A stretch of 64,000 nucleotides of DNA. Origin: Opitutaceae bacterium (lineage in GTDB: Bacteria > Verrucomicrobiota > Verrucomicrobiia > Opitutales > Opitutaceae). The stretch is from positions 1-64,000 of the forward strand of contig JANQKV010000046.1 in assembly GCA_028280945.1 (NCBI GenBank). Direction: 5' to 3'. The stretch's first letter is position 1. Every line of letters begins with the position of its first letter. This document shows positions 29,808-38,872 of the stretch, one piece after another. The position numbers and the translations under genes were made by a program. The notes beneath the pieces were generated by a model. That model worked only from the letters and a program-made list of their open reading frames with translations. It did no database searches and was not told the DNA's origin.

Positions 29808-32009
29808 TTAGGCGGCAGCCGCGGGTTCAGGGGTTGGCAGCGGCGTGGCGCTCGCGGGGGCGGCGATGATCCCGGCATTCTCCACGTCGGTGGCCGTGGG
29901 AAGTTCCTGGAACGCCAGCACGGCCAACCGCGGAAACGACGGCTCGAAGAATCGGCGCAGCGGCAGGCGCAACTCAGGCCCCGTCACCAGGACCGGGGTT
30001 ACGCCCTCTTCCGAAAGCAGGGTCATTCCCTTCGAGACCTTTTCCAAAAGATAGCGGCCAAGCTCCGGATCGAGCGCCAGGCCCACTTCACCCGCGCCGC
30101 GATGCACCCGGCTGGCCAGCAGTTGTTCAAACCGGGGATCGAGCGTCAGGGCCTTCACCACGCCCGGCCGGGATTCGTATTCACTTATAAAATACATGCC
30201 CAGGCGCCGCCGGACCAATTCGCTCAGGTCGTCCGGGTTCTTTGTCGCGCCGGCGAAATCCGCGATGCCTTCCAGGATGACCGGCAGGGCCAGCACCGGC
30301 ACGTTCTCGCGCAGCAGGTTTTGCAGGACGCGTTGGATGATGCCGAGCGTCACCAGGTCCGGCAGCAGCTCGGCGACCAATGCGGGGTGCGAAACCTTCA
30401 CGTGGTCGATCAGGGTCTGCACATCCTGGCGATTGAGCAGCAGGTGGGCGGAGGTCTTGAGCACCTCCGAAAGATGCGTGATGATGACCGAAGCCGAATC
30501 GACAACGGTGTAGCCATTGAGCTCGGCGGCCTTGCGTTCCTCTTCGCCGATCCACACGGCATCGAGGCCAAAGACCGGTTCATGACAGGGTGTCCCGCGC
30601 AGTTCGATCTGACTGCCGCTGACATTCATGGCCATCCACTTGCCGGCCAGCACCGTGCCCTTCCCCACCTCGCGACCACGGAGGAGAAAGCGGTAGTCAT
30701 TGGAGGGCAGTTCCAAATTATCGCGCACGGCGATGGGGGGAATCACGATGCCGCGATCCCGCGCCAGAGTCTTGCGCACTCCCGTGATGCGGGAGAGCAG
30801 GTCTCCTCCCCGCTTGGCATCAGCCAGCGGGAGCAGGCCCAGCCCGACTTCGATGGCAAAGGTGTCTTGATCGAGAGCCTGGCGAAACTCTTCGGTGATC
30901 GCCCCCGAGGTTTTGGCGGCCGGCGCATCCCCCTCTCCCGCGGTCGGTGCAGTCGCATGCGGGAGAGATGCCGCTCCCGCCTTGGACTTGGCTTCGTCCT
31001 CGTCCTCGCCAATGTCATCCTCCTCGTTCTTCTTGAGCAGGCGTCCCGCATAGTAGGCCCCGCCACCGAGGATGGCGAAGGGCAACAAGGGCATGCCGGG
31101 CAACAGACCGAACACCCCCAGCATCCCGCCGACCAGTCGAAGCGCCCGCGGGTAGTTGAAAAGCTGCCGGCCGATCTGTACACCGAGGTTGGAACTGCCC
31201 GAAGCCCGCGTGACCAACACACCCGCGGCCACCGAAATGATCAGCGCGGGAATTTGCGAGACAAGGCCGTCACCGATCGACAACAGCGTAAACCTTTGCG
31301 CCGACTCCGCCAGGGTCAGGTCCATCTGCAGGACGCCGATGGCAAAGCCGGCCAGAATGTTCACCAACGTGATCAGAATACCGGCAATCGCCTCACCCCG
31401 GACAAACTTCGAAGCCCCGTCCATGGCACCGTAGAAGTCGGCTTCCTTCTGCACCTTGGTGCGCCGGTTGGAGGCTTCAATCTCGTCGATGATGCCGGCG
31501 TTTAACTCCGCATCGATGCCCATCTGTTTGCCGGGCAAGGCATCAAGGGTGAAACGGGCGGTGACCTCCGCGATGCGACCCGCGCCCTTCGTGATGACCA
31601 CAAAGTTGATCAGCACCAGGATGATGAAAACGACAAACCCGACAATGTAGTTGCCCTGGATGACAAAGTTGCCAAACGACTGGATCACACCGCCCGCTTC
31701 GCCCTTGGTGAGGATCAACCGCGTCGAACAGATGTTGAGCGACAACCGGTAGAGCGTGAAGGCCAGCAGGATGGTCGGAAACCCGGAGAAATCCGGCGGA
31801 TTCTTGACGTAGACGATGACCATCAGGACCAGCAGCGAGAACCCGAGACTGATCGACAGCAGCATGTCCAATCCTAGCGAGGGAATGGGCACGATCAGGA
31901 GGAGAACGGTGAGAAAAAGGGCCGCCGTAAACGCCAGATCCGCCCGCCGATTAAAAAACGACATCGGGCCACGGGCCGGGGTGCTGGAAAGGGTTGCGGT
32001 GGCAGCCAT
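29808..32009 (-). CDS. flhA: Flagellar export protein FlhA
   Basis: Membrane subunit of the flagellar type III export gate. Eight hydrophobic segments in the N-terminal half include DMLLSISLGFSLLVLMVIVYV and VVFIILVLINFVVI. The FHIPEP-type signature is present as LNICSTRLILTKG and KGAGRIAEVTARFTLDALPGKQMGIDAELNAG with its conserved charged residues. The cytoplasmic C-terminal half (about 360-710) forms the chaperone-docking ring. 733 residues, slightly longer than average because of an acidic, Ala-rich linker near 330-380. It starts 3 bp after flhB. Confidence 0.96.
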   Translation of the reverse strand: MAATATLSSTPARGPMSFFNRRADLAFTAALFLTVLLLIVPIPSLGLDMLLSISLGFSLLVLMVIVYVKNPPDFSGFPTILLAFTLYRLSLNICSTRLILTKGEAGGVIQSFGNFVIQGNYIVGFVVFIILVLINFVVITKGAGRIAEVTARFTLDALPGKQMGIDAELNAGIIDEIEASNRRTKVQKEADFYGAMDGASKFVRGEAIAGILITLVNILAGFAIGVLQMDLTLAESAQRFTLLSIGDGLVSQIPALIISVAAGVLVTRASGSSNLGVQIGRQLFNYPRALRLVGGMLGVFGLLPGMPLLPFAILGGGAYYAGRLLKKNEEDDIGEDEDEAKSKAGAASLPHATAPTAGEGDAPAAKTSGAITEEFRQALDQDTFAIEVGLGLLPLADAKRGGDLLSRITGVRKTLARDRGIVIPPIAVRDNLELPSNDYRFLLRGREVGKGTVLAGKWMAMNVSGSQIELRGTPCHEPVFGLDAVWIGEEERKAAELNGYTVVDSASVIITHLSEVLKTSAHLLLNRQDVQTLIDHVKVSHPALVAELLPDLVTLGIIQRVLQNLLRENVPVLALPVILEGIADFAGATKNPDDLSELVRRRLGMYFISEYESRPGVVKALTLDPRFEQLLASRVHRGAGEVGLALDPELGRYLLEKVSKGMTLLSEEGVTPVLVTGPELRLPLRRFFEPSFPRLAVLAFQELPTATDVENAGIIAAPASATPLPTPEPAAAA

Positions 32010-32012
32010 GGT

Positions 32013-33125
32013 TTAACCCTTTGCAGCCGCCGCCTCCAAACGGCGGGCCGGCAGGCGATGGAAGTAGTAGCGATGGGTGCGGTAGACGAACGCCAGGATG
32101 TTCGCGACCGCTTCGTAGAGATCGGTGGGCACCGGTTCGCCCACTTGGCCGGTGGCATAGAGCATCCGTGCAACCGGTTTGTTTTCAACCATCGGCACTT
32201 CATGCTCGGCGGCAATGGCCTTGATGCGGCGCGCCAAGGCGTTTTCGCCCCGGGCCAGCACCACCGGAGCAGCATCTTGCCCGCGTTCGTATTTCAGCGC
32301 GACTGCGTAGTGGGTGGGATTGGTAACCACAACGTCAGCCGTCGGCACCGACTCGAGCATTTGCCGCTGCAGAAGCCGACGAGCCATCCGGCGCATGCCA
32401 TGTTTCACTTCGGCGCTGCCTTCAGCCTGCTTCCGTTCATCCCTCACTTCCTGGCGCGTCATACGCATGTCCTTGTGCGTCTTGAAGCGTTCGTAGGAGT
32501 AGCTGATGGCGGCAATGACCCCCAGGATCAGAAGCAAGCGCACCAGCAGCATCAGGGTACCCTCCTTGAGGAACTGACCCAAATACCCCACCTCAACCGG
32601 CGAGGAAAAAATCGGATCGCTCAGCAGGTGCCGCGTCGCACCCCACAGGCATAGTCCCACCGCAACCATCTTGGCGAAATCCACCCCGGCCTGCACCAGG
32701 GTGCGCTGCGAAAAGACCCGCTTCAAACCTTCGATCGGGTTGAGTTTTTCCGGTTTGAATCCCACCGCCTTCAGCGTCAGGCGAAAACCGCTCTGCAGTC
32801 CTCCCGCCAGCAACGCCGCAACCGCGGTGGCCACCAGCAAAGGCAACAACACCTGGGCATACACTTCGCCACCCTCGTAAAGCGGTAGCGGCACCCGGGA
32901 ACCATCCAGCTCATACGCATGCAGATTCGAATACAGCAACGTGGTGAACTCACTCAGTTGCCGCACCCCGGAATCCACCGACAGCGAGATCGCGCCACAG
33001 GCCGCCACCAAGGAGAAAACCACCCCCATGTCGGGCGACTTCGCAAACTGCCCCTTCTCATGCGCCTCGGACAACCGCTTTTCGGTAGGCTCCTCGGTTT
33101 TTTGTGATGGGTCTTGGTCTGACAT
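32013..33125 (-). CDS. flhB: Flagellar export switch protein FlhB
   Basis: Export-gate protein that changes substrate from hook to filament proteins after self-cleavage. Four membrane helices in the first 215 residues, then the cytoplasmic domain with the cleavage motif NPTH at about 269-272 (cut between Asn and Pro) in VVVTNPTHYAVALKYE. 370 residues. It begins a subgroup of genes after a 190-bp gap from fliR, and a sigma-54-type element ends only 17 bp before its ATG, so flhB-flhA-flhF-fliA-motAB may be transcribed separately from the main operon. Confidence 0.96.
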   Translation of the reverse strand: MSDQDPSQKTEEPTEKRLSEAHEKGQFAKSPDMGVVFSLVAACGAISLSVDSGVRQLSEFTTLLYSNLHAYELDGSRVPLPLYEGGEVYAQVLLPLLVATAVAALLAGGLQSGFRLTLKAVGFKPEKLNPIEGLKRVFSQRTLVQAGVDFAKMVAVGLCLWGATRHLLSDPIFSSPVEVGYLGQFLKEGTLMLLVRLLLILGVIAAISYSYERFKTHKDMRMTRQEVRDERKQAEGSAEVKHGMRRMARRLLQRQMLESVPTADVVVTNPTHYAVALKYERGQDAAPVVLARGENALARRIKAIAAEHEVPMVENKPVARMLYATGQVGEPVPTDLYEAVANILAFVYRTHRYYFHRLPARRLEAAAAKG

Positions 33126-33141
33126 GGTTCACCACAGGTAT

Positions 33142-33157
33142 AGCCGTGATGATGCCA
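33142..33157 (-). promoter_or_regulatory. Sigma-54-type promoter before flhB
   Basis: On the minus strand TGGCATCATCACGGCT matches the -24/-12 pattern TGGCAC-N5-TTGCW at the essential GG and GC pair with exact spacing. The predicted start site, about 12 nt on, is only some 6 nt before the flhB ATG. The same arrangement is found before flgB. Confidence 0.5.
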
Positions 33158-33316
33158 ATCGATTTTACGTTTATTTTAATCACTGATAATCAGTGTTTTA
33201 AAATTTTTAACCGACACCTTCATGAAGCTCGATCAGGCCGTGGAAATACCCCCTCCAAGTTCGGGAAAATTTTTCCTCTTGTTTTCGCCAATCGATCCGA
33301 TTGCGCCCGCGAATGA

Positions 33317-34075
33317 TCAGGATCTCTCCGTCACGAGTTGCAGCATCGACCACGGCAGGTCATCGAACGCCATGCCCAAGTAGCGGGCCAACAACGTGCC
33401 GGCTCCGGATAGCAGCAGAAAACCGCACAATGTGCGCATCGAGAAGCTGAGCACAAAGACGTTCATCTTTGGGGCCGCCCGCCCCAGGATGGAAAAGCTG
33501 AGGATGATCACAAAATTGAGGGCAATGAACGGCGCCGCCATGCGCACAGCCACTTCAACCAATTGCGCAACTGCCCCCACCAGACCCATCGGTGCAACCG
33601 ACGCGAGCGTGCCCATGCCCGGCCCCGCAATTTCAAAACTCCGCGCGAACGCCGCCATCACCATGTGATGGGCTCCGGTTGAAAAGAACATCACGCCGGC
33701 AAACAGCATGATAAACGACGGCAACGGCTCTTTGTCCGGTGTCGGTGTATCGAATCCGGGGGCTGCCACCAAACCAACCTCGGTCGCAATCACGCGTCCC
33801 GCCATCGCCGCCATTTGAAAAACACACTTCACCAAAAACCCGAGGGCCAGACCCAACATGATCTCGTGCATCGCAGCTATGCCCAATTCGCCAAATCCAA
33901 TGTGAGGATCCGGCAACGCCGGAGAAGCCACGCCCATCGTCACCCCCCACAATACCGACCATGCCACGCGCCACGTCGGCGGCAACTCGCGACCCGTTGG
34001 CACCGGCATGGCCATGACCACGCCCAAGGCCCTCAGAGAGCTCAAAACCACGCCCAAAATCGATTCCCACGGCAT
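33317..34075 (-). CDS. fliR: Flagellar export gate protein FliR
   Basis: Integral membrane protein of the FliPQR export channel. Six hydrophobic segments across 252 residues, with the FliR-type GLALGFLVKCVFQMAAMAG and APFIALNFVIILSFSILGRAAPKMNVFVLSF blocks. The latter contains the conserved PKMNVF motif. It follows fliQ by 15 bp and ends the fliL-fliM-fliN-fliO-fliP-fliQ-fliR stretch; 190 bp separate it from flhB. Confidence 0.95.
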   Translation of the reverse strand: MPWESILGVVLSSLRALGVVMAMPVPTGRELPPTWRVAWSVLWGVTMGVASPALPDPHIGFGELGIAAMHEIMLGLALGFLVKCVFQMAAMAGRVIATEVGLVAAPGFDTPTPDKEPLPSFIMLFAGVMFFSTGAHHMVMAAFARSFEIAGPGMGTLASVAPMGLVGAVAQLVEVAVRMAAPFIALNFVIILSFSILGRAAPKMNVFVLSFSMRTLCGFLLLSGAGTLLARYLGMAFDDLPWSMLQLVTERS

Positions 34076-34090
34076 GGCTCGACCCTTTCC

Positions 34091-34360
34091 CTATCCCGTC
34101 ATGCTGCTCATCTGCGAGATCATGCGCACGGCAAATTCCGTGACCGTTCGCAAAAGCCACGGTGACAAGATCATCAAAGCGATGGCAAAGGCCACCAGCT
34201 TCGGCACGAAGGTGAGCGTCTGCTCCTGGATGCTGGTGATTGATTGAAAAAGGCTGGTCATCAAACCAACCGCCAGAATTGTGCCGAGAAACGGCAGCAT
34301 GACCATCAACGCGAACATCACCAGCGACTCGAAGATGTTAATGGCAGCCTCGGCATTCAT
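34091..34360 (-). CDS. fliQ: Flagellar export gate protein FliQ
   Basis: Small two-helix subunit of the export channel, 89 residues. MNAEAAINIFESLVMFALMVMLP starts the protein, with the conserved SLFQSITSIQEQTLTFVPKL loop between the helices. The ATG at 34360 overlaps the fliP stop by 4 bp; a longer frame from 34402 would lie inside fliP and is rejected. Confidence 0.96.
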   Translation of the reverse strand: MNAEAAINIFESLVMFALMVMLPFLGTILAVGLMTSLFQSITSIQEQTLTFVPKLVAFAIALMILSPWLLRTVTEFAVRMISQMSSMTG

Positions 34361-35157
34361 ATCGTAAAACTGGATACAAGGCTCTGCACCACGAGGTGCC
34401 ACCCGTCGACCAGGACAAAAAGCAGGAGTTTGAACGGCAGCGAAACGATGGCCGGCGGCATCATCATCATGCCGAGCGACATCAACACCGAGCTGACCAA
34501 CAGATCCACCACCAGGAAGGGCAGAAACACCAGAAAGCCCATCTGGAAAGCAGTCTGCAGTTCACTGATGACAAAAGCGGGAATGACCACGCGAAGGGGA
34601 AGGTCCTCGACCTTGGTGGGCGGAAAGTTGCCCAGCTCCAAAAAGAATTCCAGATCCCGCGTGCGGGTCTGTTTGATCATGAATTCCCGCAGCGGTTCGA
34701 TCGACCGTTCCATCGCTTCCGAGGTCTCGATCTCGCCGTCAAAATAGGGTTTGAGGCCTTCGTTGTAGCTGCGCTCCAGTACCGGTCCCATGATGAAAAA
34801 AGTGAGGAACATCGCCAAACCAATGACGATTTGGTTGGAGGGTGAACTGGGCACCCCCATGGCGGTGCGCACGAACCCCATCACGATCACCAGGCGGGTG
34901 AAACAGGTCATCAACATGAGCATCGATGGCGCGAGACTCAGCAGCGTCATCACCAGCACAATCTGCATGCCCACGCTGACCCGCGCCGGGTCATCGCCAC
35001 CCTCCAGTTGAACCGATAACTCCCAGGGTTGGTCGTCAGTCTGCGCCGCGGGCGCAGCCGGGACCTGCGCACCGATGCCCAGCGGCAGCAGTGCCAGAAC
35101 CAGCAGGGTCAGTCCCGGGAAAAGCAGTCGGGAACGCAGGAAATCAGGGCGACGCAT
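34357..35157 (-). CDS. fliP: Flagellar export gate protein FliP
   Basis: Core of the export channel. Residues 1-29 are a cleavable signal peptide (LLFPGLTLLVLALLPLGIGAQ), as usual for FliP. The signature blocks are MTLLSLAPSMLMLMTCFTRLVIVMG and the C-terminal SLPFKLLLFVLVDGWHLV. 266 residues. The ATG at 35157 lies inside the end of fliO (14-bp overlap); a GTG one codon earlier is also possible, and a much longer frame from 35409 overlaps fliO fully and is rejected. Confidence 0.95.
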   Translation of the reverse strand: MRRPDFLRSRLLFPGLTLLVLALLPLGIGAQVPAAPAAQTDDQPWELSVQLEGGDDPARVSVGMQIVLVMTLLSLAPSMLMLMTCFTRLVIVMGFVRTAMGVPSSPSNQIVIGLAMFLTFFIMGPVLERSYNEGLKPYFDGEIETSEAMERSIEPLREFMIKQTRTRDLEFFLELGNFPPTKVEDLPLRVVIPAFVISELQTAFQMGFLVFLPFLVVDLLVSSVLMSLGMMMMPPAIVSLPFKLLLFVLVDGWHLVVQSLVSSFTI

Positions 35158-35626
35158 CACGGGGGCCCTCGGCAACACTGTCGGCGTCGAGATCCGCCAG
35201 CCGGTTGATTTGACCGGGCGCGACACCCAGCAGGAAACGGCGGCCGTCACAGGACGCGACGACCAAAAACTGACGATTACCCAAGGACCGCGTTTGCTCG
35301 ATATCGAGACCCGGGCCGCCGCCCGAGATCCGGAGCGCCTGGCGCCGCCGCAGCCACCACCAATAGCCCGTACCGCCAAATCCGACCAACGCCGCAAAGG
35401 TCCAGCCACCCATGGTTGAACCGACGCTGGCGGCAGCAGTTTCCATCGAAGTGGAGCTTCGGGAGCCGGAGCCGCCCGGATGGATCACCGTATCATTCCC
35501 CCGCGGAGTCGCGACGGCATCATCCGAGGCTGCCTTCATCGGTTGCGCCGTCTCCAACACGGCGCAACCGACTACCATTAGCAGCCAGCGGGTAACGCTG
35601 GAAGGGAAGGACCGTCTCAGCCTCAT
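35144..35626 (-). CDS. fliO: Flagellar biosynthetic protein FliO
   Basis: Membrane factor that helps FliP assemble. 160 residues: an N-terminal signal or anchor (WLLMVVGCAVLET), a Ser/Gly/Pro-rich periplasmic part, one membrane helix near 75-92, then a basic anchor (WWWLRRRQALRISGGG) and a small cytoplasmic beta domain (LDIEQTRSLGNRQFLVVASCDGRRFLLGVAPGQINRL) characteristic of FliO. The family is poorly conserved; identity rests on this domain plus the fliN-fliO-fliP order. It overlaps fliN by 4 bp. Confidence 0.88.
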   Translation of the reverse strand: MRLRRSFPSSVTRWLLMVVGCAVLETAQPMKAASDDAVATPRGNDTVIHPGGSGSRSSTSMETAAASVGSTMGGWTFAALVGFGGTGYWWWLRRRQALRISGGGPGLDIEQTRSLGNRQFLVVASCDGRRFLLGVAPGQINRLADLDADSVAEGPRDASP

Positions 35627-35871
35627 GTGGCTTGATTCACCAGATCGGTGATTTTGATCCCAAAATTGTCGTCCACCACGACGACTTCGCCGTGGGCCAC
35701 CAGTTTGTCGTTCACATACAAACCCACCGGATCGGACGCACGGTGGTCGAGCTGCACCACGGCACCGGGACTCAGCGCGAGCACTTCGCTCATCGGCAGT
35801 TGCGAGGAACCAAGCATCACGGTGACCTTCACCTTGACGTCCATGACCAAATCGAGAGCAGGATTATCCAT
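35623..35871 (-). CDS. fliN: Flagellar motor switch protein FliN
   Basis: C-ring protein of the motor switch. The 82-residue protein is essentially a bare SpoA domain: VMDVKVKVTVMLGSSQLPMSEVLALSPGAVVQLD followed by DPVGLYVNDKLVAHGEVVVVDDNFGIKIT. It overlaps fliM by 9 bp and fliO by 4 bp, so the switch proteins are translationally coupled. Confidence 0.96.
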   Translation of the reverse strand: MDNPALDLVMDVKVKVTVMLGSSQLPMSEVLALSPGAVVQLDHRASDPVGLYVNDKLVAHGEVVVVDDNFGIKITDLVNQAT

Positions 35872-36919
35872 CGGGTTGAGCTTTCGCTTTCTCGGCGTCC
35901 GCCGAGGTGATTCGCTGATTGATTTTTACGGCGACGTGGTCGTCGTCGACGCCCACCGTGCCTTTAAACTTGGGTGCGTTGTTGAGCATGACCGTCGTAT
36001 CCTCGAGGATCGACATGGGCAGCTCCAGGGTGTCTCCCACCTTTAGGGCGGCAATTTCGCGGACCGGCACATCCGGAAGCTGCCATCGTGCCTCCACGGG
36101 CACCTTCACATCCGCATAGACCGGTCGCCAGGCCACCGATTCGGTCTCATCGCTGTATTCGGTGTCTTTGGCGCGGCGCGATTGCAGCGACTTCACCAAC
36201 GGTTCAATCGTGTAATACGGGACGCCGATCTGGATCGATTCGGAGCAGTCGCCAAAACTGCATTCGATCATCAGGTCGAGCACCACGGCATCGCGCGGAG
36301 AAGTCTGCAGGAACCGGCCGTTGTTCTCGTGCCCGATGATACCCGGGTGCAGATCACCCTCGTTTTTCCACTGGTTGCACCATTCTTCAAGCAGCACCTT
36401 GATGACGTCCTCGAGCAAAACGACTTCGATCTCGGTCAGGTAGCGTTCGGCCGTGACCGAGTGCCCCTTGCCGCCGAGCAGCCGGTCCACGAGGGTGATC
36501 GCGAGGCGGGGATTGATATCGAGCACCCCGACCCCGGCCAGGGGATCAATTTTGAACAGGCAAATATGCGTCGGATTGGGCAGTCCGTCGGAAAATTTTT
36601 CGAAGATTTGGGTCTGCAGTCGCGACATCTTGAGGCTGCAGTCCATGCGCAGCATCAACGACAAACGCGCCGACAGATAACGGATGAACTCCTCGTGCAG
36701 GATGCGCAGTCGGCGCAGTTCGATTTCGGTGAGGAAGACCGGATTGCGGAAGTCATAGACTTCCACCCGGCTCATCTCCTCTTTGCTGCCGCGCTTGCCA
36801 TCGGCACGAATCAGATTCGGAGCCTCCTCCTCCTCGGCCATCGCGAGGAGCTTGTCGATCTCGCTTTGATCGAGAACGGCCTCTTCCGGCTGAAAGTCCT
36901 GCGGGTCAGCTTCGTCCAT
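35864..36919 (-). CDS. fliM: Flagellar motor switch protein FliM
   Basis: C-ring protein that binds phospho-CheY and sets rotation direction. The N-terminal segment has the CheY-binding-type motif VLDQSEIDKLLAM near residue 15. The middle CheC-like domain (about 70-250) includes VEVYDFRNPVFLTEIELRRLRILHEEF and ENNGRFLQTSPRDAVVLDLMIE. The C-terminal SpoA domain follows (DVPVREIAALKVGDTLELP). 351 residues. Lies 9 bp after fliL. Confidence 0.96.
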   Translation of the reverse strand: MDEADPQDFQPEEAVLDQSEIDKLLAMAEEEEAPNLIRADGKRGSKEEMSRVEVYDFRNPVFLTEIELRRLRILHEEFIRYLSARLSLMLRMDCSLKMSRLQTQIFEKFSDGLPNPTHICLFKIDPLAGVGVLDINPRLAITLVDRLLGGKGHSVTAERYLTEIEVVLLEDVIKVLLEEWCNQWKNEGDLHPGIIGHENNGRFLQTSPRDAVVLDLMIECSFGDCSESIQIGVPYYTIEPLVKSLQSRRAKDTEYSDETESVAWRPVYADVKVPVEARWQLPDVPVREIAALKVGDTLELPMSILEDTTVMLNNAPKFKGTVGVDDDHVAVKINQRITSADAEKAKAQPDG

Positions 36920-36928
36920 GGGAAAACC

Positions 36929-37522
36929 CTATTGGATGACGAACTCAGAAAAATAGAGCTGCTCGGCAACGTGCCCGCCAAACACCTGGTTGTAGGCATC
37001 GACGAGTCGTTCGCGGATGATGTTCTTGGATCCGGGCTCTTCCAGATCGGCCAACGTCAGGCCGGACAACACGGCCAAAGTCACGTCAACCACCTGGGGC
37101 CGGGCACCTTCGAATTTGGTAATCAAATCCGGATCGCTCCCGGTGACCATGAAGCTGGCCTTCAGGTAGCGTGTGCCCATGGTGCCCGCGAGGTTCACGA
37201 CCACATTTTCCATCTTGTAGCCTTGAGCGATGTCGGTCGCACCTTCCTGCCCATGATCGCCGGAACCACCCTGGCCATCACCACCACCGGGCCCGGTCTT
37301 CTTCTCCGGGGCGTCGCGCCTCGCGACGATCTCGGTGTCGGCAGCTTCTTCCATCAGTGACGCCTTCAACTGGGGCAGCAGCACAAACTGCGCAACCGAC
37401 CACGTGATGGCGGGAGCCAGCACCAGGGCCAGGATCAATGGCAACCAAGAGGACTTGGCTTTGGCGGAAGCAGGCTTGGTCGCCTCTTCGGCAACTTCAG
37501 GTTCAGCATCTTTGGCAGCCAT
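36929..37522 (-). CDS. fliL: Flagellar basal-body protein FliL
   Basis: Single-pass inner-membrane protein that supports stator function. A short basic cytoplasmic N-terminus, one helix (WLPLILALVLAPAITWSVAQFVLLP, about 26-50), a Gly-rich linker (GPGGGDGQGGSG), then the periplasmic FliL domain with GYKMENVVVNLAGTMGTRYLKASFMV and the terminal QLYFSEFVIQ. 197 residues. Between flgE and fliM on the same strand. Confidence 0.93.
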   Translation of the reverse strand: MAAKDAEPEVAEEATKPASAKAKSSWLPLILALVLAPAITWSVAQFVLLPQLKASLMEEAADTEIVARRDAPEKKTGPGGGDGQGGSGDHGQEGATDIAQGYKMENVVVNLAGTMGTRYLKASFMVTGSDPDLITKFEGARPQVVDVTLAVLSGLTLADLEEPGSKNIIRERLVDAYNQVFGGHVAEQLYFSEFVIQ

Positions 37523-37548
37523 GACTTAAGGGAAAATCGGAAGCACAA

Positions 37549-38418
37549 TCAGCGCTTCAGGTTGACGATTTCCTCCAGCACGGAGTCCGAGATGGTCACG
37601 ATCCGGGAGCTCGCCTGGAAACTGCGCTGCGCCGTGATCATTTCGGCAAATGATTCGGTCAGGTCGACGTTCGAAAGCTCGAGCGTACCGGCTTGGATGT
37701 CGCCCAAGCCGCCTTCACCTGGCGCATTGTTGGCCGCAGACAGGGTCACGCCGCCAATCGGTCCGGCGGCTGACAAACCCGTGAAGAGGTTGTCGCCAAC
37801 GCGCTGCAAAGCGGACGGATCACTGAAGTTCTGCAGCAACAGCCGGTTGGTGGTGGCCGACGTCCCATCCGAGTAGAACTCAACAAAGTTGCCCTGGGGA
37901 TCCACGGAGAACGAACGCAACTGCGCCCCCGTGGGCGGAGTGCCAAATTGGATGTCGCCAACCGTGGTCGGAGGATTGGTGGCATCCCCGCCGGTCAGAC
38001 CCTGGACCCGGAAACCCTTGCTGGTGACCAGGTAACCCTGGTCATCCATCCGGAAATCACCGGAACGGGTCACATACTCCGAATTATCGATGGTGTTCTT
38101 TACCCGGAAGAATCCCTCGCCCGAGATGCCCATGTCGGTATTGACGCCGGTGGCGGTGAGGGCGCCCTGGGTAAAGTTGGCTTTGATCGAGGCGAGCTTC
38201 ACGCCGGTGCCGACTTGCACCGAGGAAACGTTGGAGCCGCTGCCGGAAGATGGCGAGGAGCCGAGGAGCGTATTGCTGAAGCTTTCGGCAAAATTGGCCT
38301 TGGAGCCTTTGAAGCCCGTGGTGTTCACGTTGGCGACATTGTTGCCGATAACCTCGAGACCTTTGGTGAAACTACGAAGAGCGCTGACGCCGGAAGTAAG
38401 GGTGCCGATAAGTGACAT
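37549..38418 (-). CDS. flgE: Flagellar hook protein FlgE (short form)
   Basis: Subunit of the hook. It begins with the axial-protein signature GVSALRSFTKGLEVIGNNVANVNTTGFKGSKANF and ends with the matching helix FAEMITAQRSFQASSRIVTISDSVLEEIVNLKR. The middle has VNTDMGISGEGFFRVKNT, found in FlgE, FlgF and FlgG. At 289 residues it is short for a hook protein (often about 400) and by length alone could be FlgF or FlgG. Position directly after the hook-cap gene flgD and before fliL favours FlgE. Confidence 0.85.
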   Translation of the reverse strand: MSLIGTLTSGVSALRSFTKGLEVIGNNVANVNTTGFKGSKANFAESFSNTLLGSSPSSGSGSNVSSVQVGTGVKLASIKANFTQGALTATGVNTDMGISGEGFFRVKNTIDNSEYVTRSGDFRMDDQGYLVTSKGFRVQGLTGGDATNPPTTVGDIQFGTPPTGAQLRSFSVDPQGNFVEFYSDGTSATTNRLLLQNFSDPSALQRVGDNLFTGLSAAGPIGGVTLSAANNAPGEGGLGDIQAGTLELSNVDLTESFAEMITAQRSFQASSRIVTISDSVLEEIVNLKR

Positions 38419-38432
38419 GGGATGATATGGTT

Positions 38433-38867
38433 CTAGGGTTCGGTGGTTGTGAGGGTTTCAGGCGGGGCAACGCGCACGACCGCCGAGAGAGGGATGAATT
38501 GGCCATCGATTTCCAGGTTCACGTCGCCGTCGGCGGGCTGGACAGCCGAGACCACACCGGAGGTGAGTTCTCCTTCTTCATTTTCGAAGGAGACCTCCCG
38601 GCCGATGAAACTGTTGGCAACTTCCAGTCGGGAGTCGGCGCGGATCTGCGCCATGTCGCGGGCAAGCGTGGTGGATTGCTCCAAGGCGCTGAACTGCGCC
38701 ATCTGCGCAATGAACTCGGTGCTCTCGACCGGCTGGGTAGGATCCTGGTTCGCCAGCTGCACGCTGAGCAGTTGGAGGAAGTCCTCTTGATTGAGATTTT
38801 GACGCGGCACCCGTTCCGTGGTGTCGGGCAACGTCTGGTCATAGTTGGAAGAGGTGGAATGAATCAT
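38433..38867 (-). CDS. flgD: Hook-capping protein FlgD
   Basis: Scaffold needed for hook assembly. The N-terminal signature NQEDFLQLLSVQLANQDPTQPVESTEFIAQMAQFSALEQ is clear. A short C-terminal half with beta-rich sequence (VSFENEEGELTSGVVSAVQPADGDVNLEIDG) corresponds to a reduced FlgD C-terminal domain. 144 residues, shorter than the 220 or so of enteric FlgD. Lies between fliK and flgE. Confidence 0.94.
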   Translation of the reverse strand: MIHSTSSNYDQTLPDTTERVPRQNLNQEDFLQLLSVQLANQDPTQPVESTEFIAQMAQFSALEQSTTLARDMAQIRADSRLEVANSFIGREVSFENEEGELTSGVVSAVQPADGDVNLEIDGQFIPLSAVVRVAPPETLTTTEP

Positions 38868-38872
38868 GACGC

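Noticed and set aside
29805..31505. Plus-strand frame of 566 codons opposite flhA
   Set aside because: Antisense of flhA; composition rich in Gln, Arg and His with no domain.
34361..35409. Longer N-terminus for FliP starting at 35409
   Set aside because: The extra 84 residues are Arg/Ser-rich, cover fliO on the same strand, and would precede a normal FliP signal peptide.
37549..38418. Calling this gene flgG or flgF instead of flgE
   Set aside because: Length alone would allow it, but it directly follows flgD and precedes fliL, and the rod genes flgBC are at the far end of the cluster; FlgE is the better reading, with lowered confidence.
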